64,000 nt of DNA. Origin: Ichthyophonus hoferi. Its lineage: Eukaryota > Opisthokonta > Ichthyosporea > Ichthyophonida > Ichthyophonidae. The stretch is from positions 1-64,000 of the forward strand of contig NAOQ01000069.1 of the NCBI GenBank assembly GCA_002751075.1, read 5' to 3'. The notes beneath the pieces were generated by a model, which saw only the letters and a program-made list of their open reading frames with translations, had not been told where the DNA came from and made no database searches. A program made the translations under genes and the position numbers. Position 1 is the stretch's first letter, and the number at the start of each line of letters is the position of its first letter. Positions 36,890-50,036 of the stretch are shown piece after piece.

Positions 36890-38810
36890 GAGGCCATGGT
36901 TCTACTCAGGGACAACAACAGCAGTTTCCTGAAAGTAGGCCCGTGTTCACGATTGAGATGCTACAATAATTGCTTCTGCAGTTGTGGGGGAGGGGCGATA
37001 AAACTATAACACTCCTTTCCATACCCCCTAAAGAGATCTTCATTGGAAGTAACGATAATATTACTTACATTAAGTGGGCAGAAGGCATTAGGGACAAAAT
37101 GCAAGTGTTCGTGTGCCTACAGGCAATCCTTGAACAGCCTACCCTTCAAGAGAGACAGAGTTCATTAAGAATATTGCCACAGGAGGCAGTGGCAAGACAT
37201 TACTTGTACGCATCAGTCTCATTAGAAAAGTGTTTTATAGCAAGATAGGAACAGGATCAGTTCGCTTATGACACTTGGCAGAGGATGAAAGTACAATTTG
37301 ACGGAAAAGATGTAGTTCAACAAACCAAGCACATACCAGATTTCTTGGAAACTTCTCTCAAGCTCCATGAGAATAGACATGAATACATTACACGGGTAGT
37401 GACCGCCAGCAGACACTTGAAAGGAGCAATCATGGAACTTCATGATCAAGTGGTCGTCGCCAAAATACAAGTCGACCCACAGGGTACTAGGTACGGAAGC
37501 CTATTAAAGGTGTTTTGTCAGACTAGCAAGCCAAGTGGTACTCTCAAGGAGTACATTACTGACATGACCACATATGTCAAACTGGAAAACAACAAGAGCT
37601 AACATAAGCACTCACTAGAAGGATACCGCCCCACCCACAACGTTGTTTATTTCAGTAAAAGGGATTTTCAACATAAGGCGGAATAACATCAGAGGAGGTT
37701 GGAGACGTGTAAAATTTGCAACAAGGTCTATTCAATGAAAGAGTGTCCTGCCGTGAAGAGACTGGTGGATCTAGTTATAGACGCACAACCCAAACCAGAT
37801 AGGACAAGGGAGTTTTCGAGTTTGACATATGTGACCAAGTCGGCAATATACTCCTTGAGAGTACTACTTTGCTTGCTAGTATGACAAAACACCCTTACTT
37901 GGCTTACGTACCTAGTGCCCTGTAGGTCGACTTGTATTTTGCCGACGACCACTTAATCCTGAAATTACATGATTGTTCATGTCAAACGTCTGCTGGCGAT
38001 CACTACCCGCACAATGTATTCATTCTTATTCTCATTGGGTTCGAGAGAAGTTTACAAGAAATCCGTTATGTACTTAATTTGTTAAACTACATCCTTTCTG
38101 TCAAATTGTACTTTCATCCCCTGCCAAGTGTCATAAGCGAACTAATCCTGTTCCCATCTTGCGATCAAACGTTATTTCGTTGAGACTGAGGCGTACAAAC
38201 AATGTCTCGCTGCTGCCTCTACTGGCGATATTCTTATTGGATTCTGTCTCTATTGAGGGGTAGGCTCTTTAAGAATAGCCTATAAACACATGGACACTTT
38301 CATCTTGTCTCTAGTGTACTATGACAACTTAATGTAAGTCACATCATCGTCATTTCCAGTAAATATCTCTTCAGGAGAGATAGGAAGGAGTGTTATGGTT
38401 TTTATTGTCCCTTCTCCAACTGCATAAGCAATTGTTGTAGCATCTCAGTCGTAAAAACATGCTGACTTTCAGGAAACTGCTGCTGTTGTCCTTGGGTAGA
38501 ACCATGGCCTCCCAAACTGTTGGTCTGATAATTGACATTCAGACAGTCCCACTTCTCGTGTATGAGGATAATCAATCCACAATACGGATCTCAGAAAATA
38601 ATGGAATAACTAAGAACACTAAACACATCCGTGTAATGTACCACTATACCAAGGAGGTCGCAAGAAATAGAGATATTAAAATAAATTGATATCAACACAG
38701 AATCAGAGAGCAGACTTCCTCACCAAGGCTCTAGCCCCTGCACAGTACATTAACGCTCGTCTTAAATTAAGTCTTAATGAGTAGGTAACATCCTCACAGG
38801 TATGTGCGGA
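36890..38810. mobile_element. Ty1/copia fossil with inverted gag segment
   Basis: Plus-strand gag-like sequence occupies about 36.9-37.6 kb (for example TYIKWAEGIRDKMQVF). The stretch 37715-38215 is a diverged inverted copy of about 37210-37600, so two gag copies face each other. At 38459-38690 a plus-strand RNase H-like segment (YEDNQSTIRISENNGITKNT) is followed by sequence typical of the end of copia pol. Integrase and most of the reverse transcriptase are absent. The element is rearranged, incomplete and broken several times, and looks old. Confidence 0.65.
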
Positions 38811-39181
38811 TGTAGAGAGAGTGTCAAAGTATTTCAACTCGCCCAAGTATTAGGCTGAATACTTCATAATGTCTTTTACAGGAACGCATTTTTTATTGTT
38901 CGTTTGCATTGTACCTCTAAATATTCAGTAGTGGTTACCAAGAGGGTATAATCGATCTGGGATAAAATAAATAATTAGCAAATAATATTATTTTCTAATC
39001 GAGTCAAATACGTTAAGTACAAAATAGCAAGTAAATGATCGTGGTTAAAGTAAATAGTGTTGATCATTGGATATTTAAGCACACATAATGCCACATGTGA
39101 CTCTTTTGACTCTTTGTATAATCAAATCCATTGAATGAAGAATTTCAAGCAAGATCGTACTTTTTACCACATGGTCTGCTA

Positions 39182-39840
39182 GATTAACTACATCCTACAA
39201 CTATATAACCGGAATCCACAGACTTAGTTGCATCCTTTCTGCTGTATGGGTTATANNNNNNNNNNNNNNNNNNNNNNNNNNNNNNNNNNNNNNNNNNNNN
39301 NNNNNNNNNNNNNNNNNNNNNNNNNNNNNNNNNNNNNNNNNNNNNNNNNNNNNNNNNNNNNNNNNNNNNNNNNNNNNNNNNNNNNNNNNNNNNNNNNNNN
39401 NNNNNNNNNNNNNNNNNNNNNNNNNNNNNNNNNNNNNNNNNNNNNNNNNNNNNNNNNNNNNNNNNNNNNNNNNNNNNNNNNNNNNNNNNNNNNNNNNNNN
39501 NNNNNNNNNNNNNNNNNNNNNNNNNNNNNNNNNNNNNNNNNNNNNNNNNNNNNNNNNNNNNNNNNNNNNNNNNNNNNNNNNNNNNNNNNNNNNNNNNNNN
39601 NNNNNNNNNNNNNNNNNNNNNNNNNNNNNNNNNNNNNNNNNNNNNNNNNNNNNNNNNNNNNNNNNNNNNNNNNNNNNNNNNNNNNNNNNNNNNNNNNNNN
39701 NNNNNNNNNNNNNNNNNNNNNNNNNNNNNNNNNNNNNNNNNNNNNNNNNNNNNNNNNNNNNNNNNNNNNNNNNGATAACCCATACAGCAGAAAGGATGCA
39801 GACTAAGTCTGTGGATTCTGGTTATATAGTTGTAGGATAG
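39182..39840. repeat. Palindromic LTR-like ends around an assembly gap
   Basis: The 39182-39255 sequence (CTACAACTATATAACCGGAA, CCACAGACTTAG, CTGCTGTATGGGTTAT) is the near-exact reverse complement of 39774-39840. The N run 39256-39773 (518 bases) lies between. The right arm runs into the LTR-like repeat at 39820-40275. Near-identity of the arms contrasts with the divergence of the other repeat copies. Confidence 0.75.
39256..39773. other. Assembly gap (N run) at a palindrome centre
   Basis: 518 unknown bases flanked by inverted arms; frames reported across it are meaningless. Confidence 0.95.
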
Positions 39841-40275
39841 AGTGAATCCAGTCGACCATGTGGTAAACACTAGAAATACGTATATCCCCGTTTAAAGGTT
39901 TTACCAAACTGTGTTGTTAGCAACATATTTTCCAATGGTTATACAAGGGAACATTCCGTTGCTACGTATCTTGTTTGTATCATGCATAATTACGTATGTC
40001 CAAAACCCAATGGCCAAGATTATCTAATAGCCACGGTGAATTCCCAAGCTAGACTTCACTTAGCAAACTAGTCCCAATTAAATAGAATTAATGACACCAT
40101 CGTACTTAATTAATTACCATTAATTAGTCTTTAACTCTTAAAAAACCAATTGATACCTCATTGTAAACGCTATTAAATATTTAAAGGTACAACGCAAAAC
40201 GAACTATAAGCAGTGTTCCTGTACAAGATAGCCTGAAATATTCAGCCTAATGCTTGTAGTATCTGAAATATTAAG
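39810..40275 (+). repeat. LTR-like repeat A, copy B
   Basis: Diverged direct copy of 48805-49285. Shared blocks are TCTGGTTATATAGTTGT, TATCCCCGTTT, GCAACATATTTTCCAAT, TTGTATCATGCATAATTACG, CAATGGCCAA and CCTCATTGTAAA. It follows the copia fossil at 36.9-38.8 kb, supporting an LTR identity. Confidence 0.6.
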
Positions 40276-40982
40276 ACAGCGATAGCGATTACCAATCTGT
40301 GTGTACAATAGATTCTGGCACTAGGTACATAACCCTGTTAGAATACAAATAACTAAATAGGGGATATTAAAGATTGCAGTGGTTTTATTTTGGGCTAATG
40401 GTAAAGTTGCTATTGGTTTGTGCAGGTGAACGTCTAATTAATTTAGCAATTGATTCGAATGGTTATTAAGGAATTCTTTATTTTGTTCAGATATTTCTTA
40501 TGAGCCATAACCTCATCAGTAAGGGTTTTCAACAGCACCCGTTTGATTGCTTACTAATTAATTACCATCAACTTAATGATTTATGATGACTGATTCTAGT
40601 ACTAATTGATTAAAAGGTTTGTTAGTGGAATCGACCTCTTGTGATTTGAACGACAAGGCGAGATTAATTTATTAGTCAAGCTCATAGTTAATCAAATATG
40701 ATTTTGATTCAAGCATTGATATAATTGGATCAACAGCTAATCTATGATCCTCGCATTCAATCATGAACTATCGAGTTTCATCCGATCCAATTAAAATTAG
40801 CAACTAAGCTTAAGTATAAGAAAAGTAGGTCGATGCAAACGAAGTCAAAATTATTCATTCCAATTTTTTTAATGGGGTGACAAATATGAAAACAGTTACG
40901 ATACATTAATTTTTGAAAACATGTTAGTGTTTAAAAAAACATTAAACACTTAACACCAGTGACACAGTCACCTTAAAAATTA
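40276..40982. other. Gene-free 3' flank of TRAPPC12
   Basis: AT-rich sequence between the LTR-like repeat and the TRAPPC12 stop codon; nothing else seen. Confidence 0.4.
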
Positions 40983-43900
40983 TTATCCTAACTTTAAACA
41001 TTCCGTTGGGAAGGAGTCTCCTACAGCATTAATTAGCAAAATTAGTTCTTTCTTACGGTCTAGACTCTTGCTACTCTCTAGCTCGTACATGGTGGCTATA
41101 TTCAGGAGTACGTCATAGGGCGGACTAGTACGCTTGGTAGATGTCACACACTGTAGGAGAATATAGTTACATAAGGCTACATATGGTTACATTTAACTAT
41201 ATATGATTATATAAGGGAGGATAGACTGATGGATCAATAACTATGATACAGATTTTCATAATAAATATATTATGATACATGAATTTAGGTGAAAGCTCCC
41301 CACCCACTACCATATTATATTATATTATAGTAGAGTATATTCTATTTTATTTTATTTTGTACTATTACAGAATATCATAGTACATTATGTTATATTACAT
41401 TATAGTATATTCGATTCTATTCCGTTTTATACTATTATATCCTCATACATTACATAATATTATATAGTATCCCACCCTCCTTCCTCACTCCACCCAATCA
41501 CGAAAATTTGAGCATATAAACTTATAAACATACCATCTGACCTAGTGTAGATATAGTCTCTCAAACATCCTATGTACACAGGTGCTACCCCCGTATTACT
41601 ATATTTTATACTATTACAATACATTGAATTACGTTATATTACCATACACTGTATTACAATAAATTATATAACAATAAATTATATTACATTACCTAATAAT
41701 AAAATAAAATACAATACAATGCAATATATAGCATCCTACACCCCATCTCCACCTCCCCTACCTACCTACCCACAACATAAACACATAAACATACAGACTT
41801 ACCATCTCACTTAGGGTAGTTATACCATTACTCAAACAGCCTAAGTACACCGATGCCACACCCATATTATTCTTTGCTACATAGTCATCAGGCGATATTT
41901 GCAGTGCACGTGAACAGTGGGCATGGGCTTCCTCGTATTTATTAAGGGCCATAGCTACCAGTGCCCGGTTGGTATGTACAAAGCTATATTGCAGCGCGTC
42001 AGCTCCGAGTGCTTTCTCCGCCCTGATTGGGTAAGGGGAGAGGCGTGTAAAGAATATGTTGTTATGGGGTAATGTGTTACGTTGTAGGCTATTGTATTTT
42101 GTTGTATGTTACTGGATGGTATAGTGTTATATTATATATGAATATAGTAGCTTTTTAGAAAGGAATGAAGAAAATAACATAACTATAGCGTAATATAATA
42201 TAATATAATATAATATAATGCATACATATATGTATAGCTACATATACCCACACCCACCTCCTTACCCACATACTCCCATGCCTACCTTTTAAAGTAGTTA
42301 TAGGCACTGGTACAATCGCCCAGGTGTATACACACCCTTCCTATATGGTGCAATAAAATCGCATCCTCACCACGTCGAGCCAATAAGCTTTCAAACATCT
42401 CAATGCTTAGCATATACTCCTATATATATAATTAGGCAGTTGGCGATAATGAATAGCCCTACTTTTAGGTATATATCACATTATGTATATCACACTCCAT
42501 GTATATCACTCAATGTACAGCCACCTATATTTTAACACATTTTAACTCTCCAATTAAAGATGACCATTAGTAAGGTATGATGTTGTGCCAATTGGTATTT
42601 TCTTGAGTAGCATGGTGATTAGGAAATTAATTTTTAATAGGGTCATATGAATAGGTATCTATAGTGTAGGAGTGGCTCTTTGATATACAAACATTTATAT
42701 ACACATATAGATATGCTGTACCAATCCAATAAGAGATAATAAGAAACCAAAAATTAGATGCTAATAATTCCACTAATTGAGAAAAAGAAAGTTAATGCAT
42801 ATAAAAATTAAATATAATAATGACCAATAAAAATAAGACACACACCTTTAATCTGTAAAGCACCCAACCCAAACAGTGGATCACACGTTCCTCTCTCTGT
42901 ACAAAGGTAATAAGAAGATAAGTTTATATATCTATATATGTGGGTATACACGACCATATCTACATTACTACGTATATATAGAGCTATGCTCTACAGGTAG
43001 CCTGTCTTTATACAGCTAAATACGTATATAAATTATAAAAATACCTGCACGTACACATAACAGTATTCTAGTGTATGAAGTTTTTTATGAATATCATCAC
43101 CGATATATATGCGTGTATATAGTGGTAATAGGCTAATAATGTAATAATGGATAGAGAGAGTACCAGAGGAAAATGAAAATAAAACATACTATAATAATAT
43201 AACATAACATAACATAATATAACAATATAACATAACCCACTCCGACCTACATCCCTTTTATGTAACCTACCTGTGTCCATAACGTCTTCTCCTTCTCCAC
43301 GGTGCTATTAGTAATATTCTCTTGACATCTGGCCCTTAGTGCACATAGCCTATCTAGTCCCTCCTCTTCCCTACCTAGATGCACTGGGGTGATGGCATGG
43401 AAGAGGTGCATGCTGCATGTAAGATGGTATAGTAGTAGGTTAGTATGATAGTATGATAGTATAGTAGTATGATAGTAGGATAGTATCATAATGTGATAGT
43501 ATACTAATATAACAGTATAATAATATAAAAATAGTATAGTAGGATAGTCTGATATATAAGTTTTCTATTTACAAATATGCATTTCTTTGTTTGTGGTATA
43601 AAACACAAAGAAGTATAATCATGGATTAGCAATATATACCACATGTTTATATTATGAAATATCATAAAATAAAATAAATATAAAAAATAAAGCCATACAT
43701 ATATATATGTATGGTCCAACCTACCTAAAGGGCACCATGGATCCAACCATATTAGGATATTGTTCAGGATAGTGTTCATAATTGAGATCGGCACGATCTA
43801 GATCACCAAATGCATCAAATGAGGCCTGTACTTTATCATACATATCTGCATGTTCATTGACCAAGAAAAGGTTAAAAAACAATTTTAAAATTTTAAATTA

Positions 43901-45040
43901 AAGTTTTTTAAGGAAAAAGGAGGGTGTATTAGTTGAAAGTTTTTTGATAACTTAATTTTTAATGTAAAGTGATGAGGTTTCACATTAATTCGTTAATTGT
44001 TTTTTCTTAAAAAAGATTAAATTAAAAAGGTATGTATGGCGAAAAAAGAATTCATAATTTAAACTCAATTGGTGGTTAAACTTGGTATAATTAATACAGT
44101 ACATATGGACATTAATAAGCACAAACATATATACCTACCTACCTACCTACATGCATGCATACATAGATAAATATATAGATATACACACACATATATATAT
44201 ATATACGTACATATAAAAAGTAATAATAATAATGCGTAATACATACTCAGTTTAGCCAAGCACGCCACCCTAGTAAGAAAGACCTGTACACTATCAGGAG
44301 TATGGTGGGGATAGCCCCCATTTGAATGGGAAAATGTCGCGAAGTATCTGTATGGTAGAGGTAGAGGTAGACATTAAGACCGTGAATTAATAATATGTAC
44401 ATCTTAAGCAGAACATAACAAAACACAGTACCATCCACCCATCCATCTTATACCGTACACCCCTATCCCAACCTACATGCTAGTAAACTCCACAGCAGCT
44501 CTATAGCCCTCATTAGACAGTAGCTTGGTAAGCCCAGCCATAGTCTCTGGTACATCCTGTCCGGTTATAGTCCACCGCTCTGATAGCTTTTCTTGTCCAT
44601 AAAATCGCAGTATAAGATCGTTTACCATATCTGGTGCTATCTTTTCATAGGCCTAGGGGTATAGTGGCGGTCGGTGATTGTTACAGGATGGTATAGGTAA
44701 AAGAACATTGGACAGTATGTAGTGGATTATTAAACGCATATATACGTGTATAATATATATACATACACACACACACTCAGCCCAAACATATAACTATATA
44801 ATCGCAAATATATAAATTGGGAAAGGTTAAAATCAGTTTCTTATGCAAACCACACCAATACATAGTAATATATATAGCATACAAAGTCTCCTAGGGGTGC
44901 TAGATCCACTAATGGTGGCCCAGGAGTAGATGCAAGGAAGTCACACATAGATATGTCCGGACTTTTAGAGACATCTTCATTTTTATTGGCTAATAGTACG
45001 TTCCCTTGATCAATTGGATGGCCTCCTTGAGGCTCTACCG
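40983..45040 (-). CDS. TRAPPC12: TRAPPC12 homologue, nine recognised exons (5' end not found)
   Basis: Exons (minus): ~45040-44883, 44652-44477, 44347-44247, 43845-43725, 43412-43271, 42896-42846, 42419-42286, 42022-41803, 41150-40983. All junction phases agree over about 423 codons. Landmarks match animal TRAPPC12 in order: DMVNDLILRFYGQEKLSERW, HHTPDSVQVFLTRVACLAKL, FGDLDRADLNYEHYPEQYPN then MVGSMVPFSMHLFHA, LGREEEGLDRLCALRARC, ERVIHCLGWVLYRLK, ILLHHIGRVCIHLGDCTSAY, KYEEAHAHCSRALQISPDDY then NNMGVASVYLGCL, and the C-terminus NIATMYELESSKSLDRKKEL ending ECLKLG. The second half is a TPR array. TRAPPC12 is a subunit of the TRAPPIII complex, which activates Rab1 in ER-Golgi traffic and autophagy. 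The disordered N-terminal region and start codon lie upstream of 45040 and were not resolved. Introns carry TATAA-type satellites. Confidence 0.9.
41450..41600 (-). pseudogene. Relic duplicate of a TRAPPC12 exon end
   Basis: Inside the last TRAPPC12 intron, 41524-41598 is a diverged copy of the 3' end of exon 42022-41803. Its translation TGVAPVYIGCLRDYIYT mirrors MGVASVYLGCLSNGITT, and a GTATGT donor is retained. Similarity extends into the intron (ACCATCT, CATAAAC, CCCACCC blocks). The phase at its possible acceptor does not fit the neighbouring exons, and the gene joins cleanly without it, so I treat it as a dead duplicate. Confidence 0.7.
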
Positions 45041-45194
45041 CTGCTGCCGTGGGTTGGCAATGGGAAAATATTAGAATATTAGAGTGATAGGGGAGGCAGT
45101 GTGTATGCATGTGTATGTATAAGCATATATGTGTATGCATTATGCATGTATATATATGTGTGCGAGAGTATACATATAAGATATATGCATTCAT

Positions 45195-46803
45195 GCTAAT
45201 ACCATATCATATTCCATCGTGTCATATTATATCATATATACAGACAAATCCTGTATTGTAGAATAGAATATATATATATTATATGTCATATATGCCCTAT
45301 ATGCATTCCATTTCTTCTTTAATTCCTTTTCCCGTTCTTATTATTTCAATACTCAAACATAACAATATATTCTTTTTGTGATTAATAATGTCTGTACTAA
45401 AGGATAATATTAAGTTATAATAATCTAGTAACATGGTTAAATACAAGCACAACCTCGTCCCCTCCATCTCCTTTGATCTATCACATTATCCTGTGGGGGT
45501 ATCTTCTTTATTTCCTATCTATAATAGTATGTTGTCTCCTTCCCTATCCTAGTTCCATCTACTTCCTCAGTTTACAAAATATTTTTTCTATTTCTGTATT
45601 TATTATTTTGCTTGCTGCTTTATCATTTTAGGTTCTTTCTATTTTTTTGCCATAAACTATAAAATAATATGCCTGTATAAACTAAATGTAAATATGTTAT
45701 ATATATAGAGGAAACTGTGAGAGACATTTTGTGTTTTGCAAAAACCAGTGGGTTAGATAGATACAAACGTGAAATAAAAATGGAAAGAAAATATACGAAA
45801 ATATACAATGTAACACACCTGGAAGAGACATAAATAATGGGTCGGGAAATAGAGGTGATATTAGGAAAACGAAGCGTATAGTGTATTTAACATAATACTA
45901 GAATATTAAAATAGTATAATCATATCATTAGTAGTAACAAATATAATATATAATAATATCTATTTATGTATATTAGGTGATAGGATTGTTGGAAATGAAT
46001 AAAAATAATAAAAATAATAAAAACTTTATCATTCTAGGGGGACTACATTACGACACCCCTTTGGCCTAGAGTACATGCCACTTAATCGGTTTGTTTACTA
46101 ATTGTCAATGTTACATGTATACAGAGAAAAAAATGATTTAAGTACAATTTTTTTTATATAAGCTTAGGAAATAAAGTCTCAATGATACATTAATTAATTT
46201 TAACCTTAAAAATATTTTTAAAACTTCAATCATTAACCCGAATTCAACCCTTATGCCAGGCCGGAGTCATGCAAAAAAAAAAAAAAAAACCTTTTTAATT
46301 AGTGAATTTTGAGCTTTAAACTTCCTCTTTCTCCTGCGGTCGCTACATAAAGATACACACATATAAATTTTTATATAAATATATAAATATATGATGTCAA
46401 TTATGTTCTATTAGAAACTTCATACTTGCTTTTTACTATATGTTTTGAAAAGGTAAAGAATGATTAATAAGCGATTGGCGAGCTACATATGCGTTAATCA
46501 GCAATTGAGCAACACCACACAATAAATATTAGATTGGCCAGTAGTATACGCGATTAACTAGCGATCAATGCTAATCAGCACACAATTATTTTTTGATTAA
46601 GGTATTTGATTACAATTTATTCCAATTTTCAATAATTTTATACCGTACAACCCTTTCATCCCCATTCTCCACTGAGATACAAAAATTGATTAAAGACTAG
46701 GTGATGTGGCTCATGGAATTCTTGTGTGCGCCACAGGAAAGAGTTTATTGTAAGTATAATTAACAAAATAGTGCTTATTTTTTATACTTTAAAACAATAT
46801 ACA

Positions 46804-46845
<42 letters not shown>

Positions 46846-47329
46846 CTAATTAAAAATGAATTGACAGAGATTATTAAAAAAATTACTATGGTAGATGCAA
46901 AATACCGTAGAAATATATCAATGATTAGTCACCCGAAAGGGGCCAATTGGAGTATCACTGGAAGTATAGCCAAATATAGTTAAAAGATAAATCAAATAAG
47001 AGGAAATTACTAAATAATCAAATAAACACAATAAATACATAAATAAATAAGTTACTAGAACCAAGTTCTTCGCTACGCTTAGACAGCATATCTATTGCTA
47101 TTGTTATCATTTTTCTTACATTCGGTTACTGCTGCCTCTTAAGTTTAATAGGAAGTTGTTGTCCAAACTAATGGCCTATCCTAGTGACTAAGTACTTTTA
47201 TATACCACAAACCAATTAGAACGTTATATACATGTCCATGGTTTTCCTGTACATATCAAACCAATTTGAACTTCACTTATTGCTATCACCATTATATATA
47301 TGTATCATAAGTTAAGCTGACGGTGAATG
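45195..47329. other. Gene-free interval
   Basis: This interval should contain the TRAPPC12 promoter and first exon(s), which I could not identify. It holds (AT)n at 46809-46842, a poly(A) run at 46273-46288 and otherwise unremarkable AT-rich sequence. Confidence 0.4.
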
Positions 47330-48660
47330 CTACGTCTGGTTTGTTACTCTCGGAATCCATAGGAGGAATCCTATCGCTTTCTGATATTCTCTAGTGTCGC
47401 ATCTTAAAGATGACTTTATATTCCTGTCTAAGTCGGACACATGGTTAGGAAGGATAGGAGACATGGTTCGCTTAGCTCCTTCAATGTTGTACGATTGAAA
47501 CATCTCCCTGCCATACTCCTCCCGAGTTAAATGAATTGCGCCCTCGCTGTACTTTAGTTTTTAGATAACCCAGGTATTTCCCTGGAAAACTCATTTCCTT
47601 TGTATTGAATCGTTCCTTCATTCTGTCTACCAAATACAATGTTGCGTCTTCGTTGTCTGTAACAATGAGCATGTCATCTACATAGACGCAAAGATGCAAT
47701 ACACTGGTGATAGACAGGATGAGCAAATGGGTTGACACCAAAAAAATGGGTTTTCCGGCAGAGTACTTAGGATATTAAATTTGGAAGGGCAGTGAGGGAG
47801 CCATACTCTCACCTCAGGAGGGATACATCAAGGAGATATTGTGATCATTCAACATGGAAGGAGCTAGGCATGTTATGTCTTTTATCCTTTACAACTATGT
47901 GTCCGATCTAGACAACGAGTCATTTCCAAGGCACCATACTGGAGACTACTACAAAAGGATAGGATGTCTCCCATGAATTTCGAGACTAATAAGACCAAAC
48001 ATAGCATTCGCCATCAGCTACCTAGGGCATTTTATTGCCAATCCCTTGTAATCCCATCGGAAGATAATTCTTCATGTAATGACCTACCTCAACTCTTTCT
48101 TGGATATAGGCCTTGTTTATCATAAAACACCCATGGAACCTAAGGGATATGTGAATGCTGATTCTACTGGGGACAAGACGACCAACAAGTCAACAACTGG
48201 ATGCATATTGCTTTCCAATGACACATCAGTGTCATGGTTAAACAAGAAAAAATATATAGTAGCCTCATCTAGCACTGATGCTGAATACCAATACTTTCCA
48301 ACATACTGGACGTCCACACAATCTTGTGGACTGCTGCACTGAGTGCAATTTACTCTGCCTCTGTCCTGGAACTAGCAGCTATTGACTACTCCTTACTTAA
48401 CCATGGCACTGGGGTGTCATTGAGGAATAGTATACATTATGATGTGGATTTGCTGGGCGTCTTATCCCCAGCATAATCAGCATCCACATATGCCTTAAAT
48501 TTCATAGGTGTTTCATGATAAACCAGGCCGATATCTAGAAAAGAGTTGAGGTAGGCCATCACATGGAAAACCATATTCCAGTGAGATTGAGACAGGTTAG
48601 AAGCGGATTTCCGCAGGCAACTGACTGTGAAAACCATGTCTGGCCTTGTGAATCTTGAAA
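47330..48660. mobile_element. Ty1/copia pol fossil, segments in both orientations
   Basis: A minus-strand reverse-transcriptase trace (LHLCVYVDDMLIVTDNEDAT) lies at 47481-47741. At 48079-48342 (plus) and 48437-48637 (minus) are two copies of the same RNase H region (YLNSFLDIGLVYHKTPMEPK and YLNSFLDIGLVYHETPM), facing each other. The element is rearranged, broken in many places and lacks gag. It looks old, and like the 37-kb fossil shows an inverted duplication. Confidence 0.65.
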
Positions 48661-48799
48661 TTTATAGTAGACATCCTATCACCTTTTGTCCTAAGTATGG
48701 CTGTTTTCATTTTGATCCTTTTAACGTCGAGAGTTGGCGTTGTTCTCCTCAATACTATCATTACTATTAACTACAGGTGATGCAAAGAGACTAAATCTT

Positions 48800-49290
48800 T
48801 GGTATGGGACTGAAAAGATCCATATCAAGTCTGTGCGTCCTGGTTATATAGTTGTTGGCCTAGGTCAGTATCAGTTAACCTTGTGATACACACCACAATA
48901 TACATATATCCCCGTTTGGAGTTCTACTCATCTATGCTGTTTGCAACATATTTTCCAATAAGTATTCTAAGAATCAATTTGTTGCTAGATATCTCGTTTG
49001 TATCATGCATTATTACATATGCTTAGAAATCAATGGCCAACACTATCTAATGACCACAGTGAGATTTCCCTTTACAATCTAGTCCTATTTAAATGAAAAT
49101 TAATGACACTATGTACTTAATTAATTGCCATCAATTAACCTATAACTCTCACATAGCTTATTGACACCTCATTGTAAAAGCTATTGAATATTTTGAGGCA
49201 CAATGCAAAACAAACAATAAACATTAATATATAAGGAAATATTCAGTATAATACTTGTGGGAGCTGAAATATTTCGACATGAACCACAGT
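48800..49290 (+). repeat. LTR-like repeat A, copy C
   Basis: Diverged copy of 39810-40275, lying next to the pol fossil at 47.3-48.66 kb. It includes CCTGGTTATATAGTTGT, ATATCCCCGTTTGGAG, CTCGTTTGTATCATGCATTA and AGCTGAAATATTTCGAC. Confidence 0.6.
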
Positions 49291-49869
49291 GGTAACCAAC
49301 CTAGAGTTTGAGTTTCAGGATTAGCGGACAGCTAAAATGCTGTGGTCTCTACATTGCTTAATCAGTTGATAGGCATTGACTTGATTTTGCCATTGTCATA
49401 GGTTTAGCAGGTCACCAATTAATAAGAATTGTTTTTAACAACACTTTCCTATTAGACCGATTTGGAAAGAACTATTTTTGCTCTATAATGGAATAATTTA
49501 ATTTAATAACAATAATAAAAAATAATACACCTAAGCATATTGAAAATTTGGGGTTCTCACAATTTGTATGAAAAAAAAATTGCATTTCGTTTTCAATCTA
49601 GGAACTCGTACTAAAATAAGAGATTGTAGAATGATCTGGGCAATGTTGTATTATGTAAAACTGCTTATATGTTATTACAACACATATATATATATATGTA
49701 TATTGTGCAAATAGATATTTTATTTGTTAAATTAAATTGTCTCTGCACCAGGCAAAGACTCGGAAAATAAATAAATTTACATAATGATTCTCTTGTTAAA
49801 ATAATTCTAAGATATTGAGATTCAGATTTGATCTTTTATGAACAACCAATTGGTAATGAGCGAAAATTA

Positions 49870-49970
49870 ATTCCTTTTCAGGTTCAATGCTATATAAACA
49901 ATAAATATTTGTATAAGAAATTATGAAAAAACTACGGCTACAATACTGTTAGAGACTGAAGTACTCCAAC
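49870..49970 (+). repeat. LTR-like repeat A, partial copy D
   Basis: TTCAATGCTATATAAACAATAAATATT and the following ~60 bp match the 3' part of the copy at 10870-10960 closely, better than they match copies B and C. Confidence 0.6.
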
Positions 49971-50036
49971 ATCAACAAATATTTTGATCGGTTTATAGTA
50001 TGAGAACGATTAAAAAAACTATGAATCGAAACTTGG

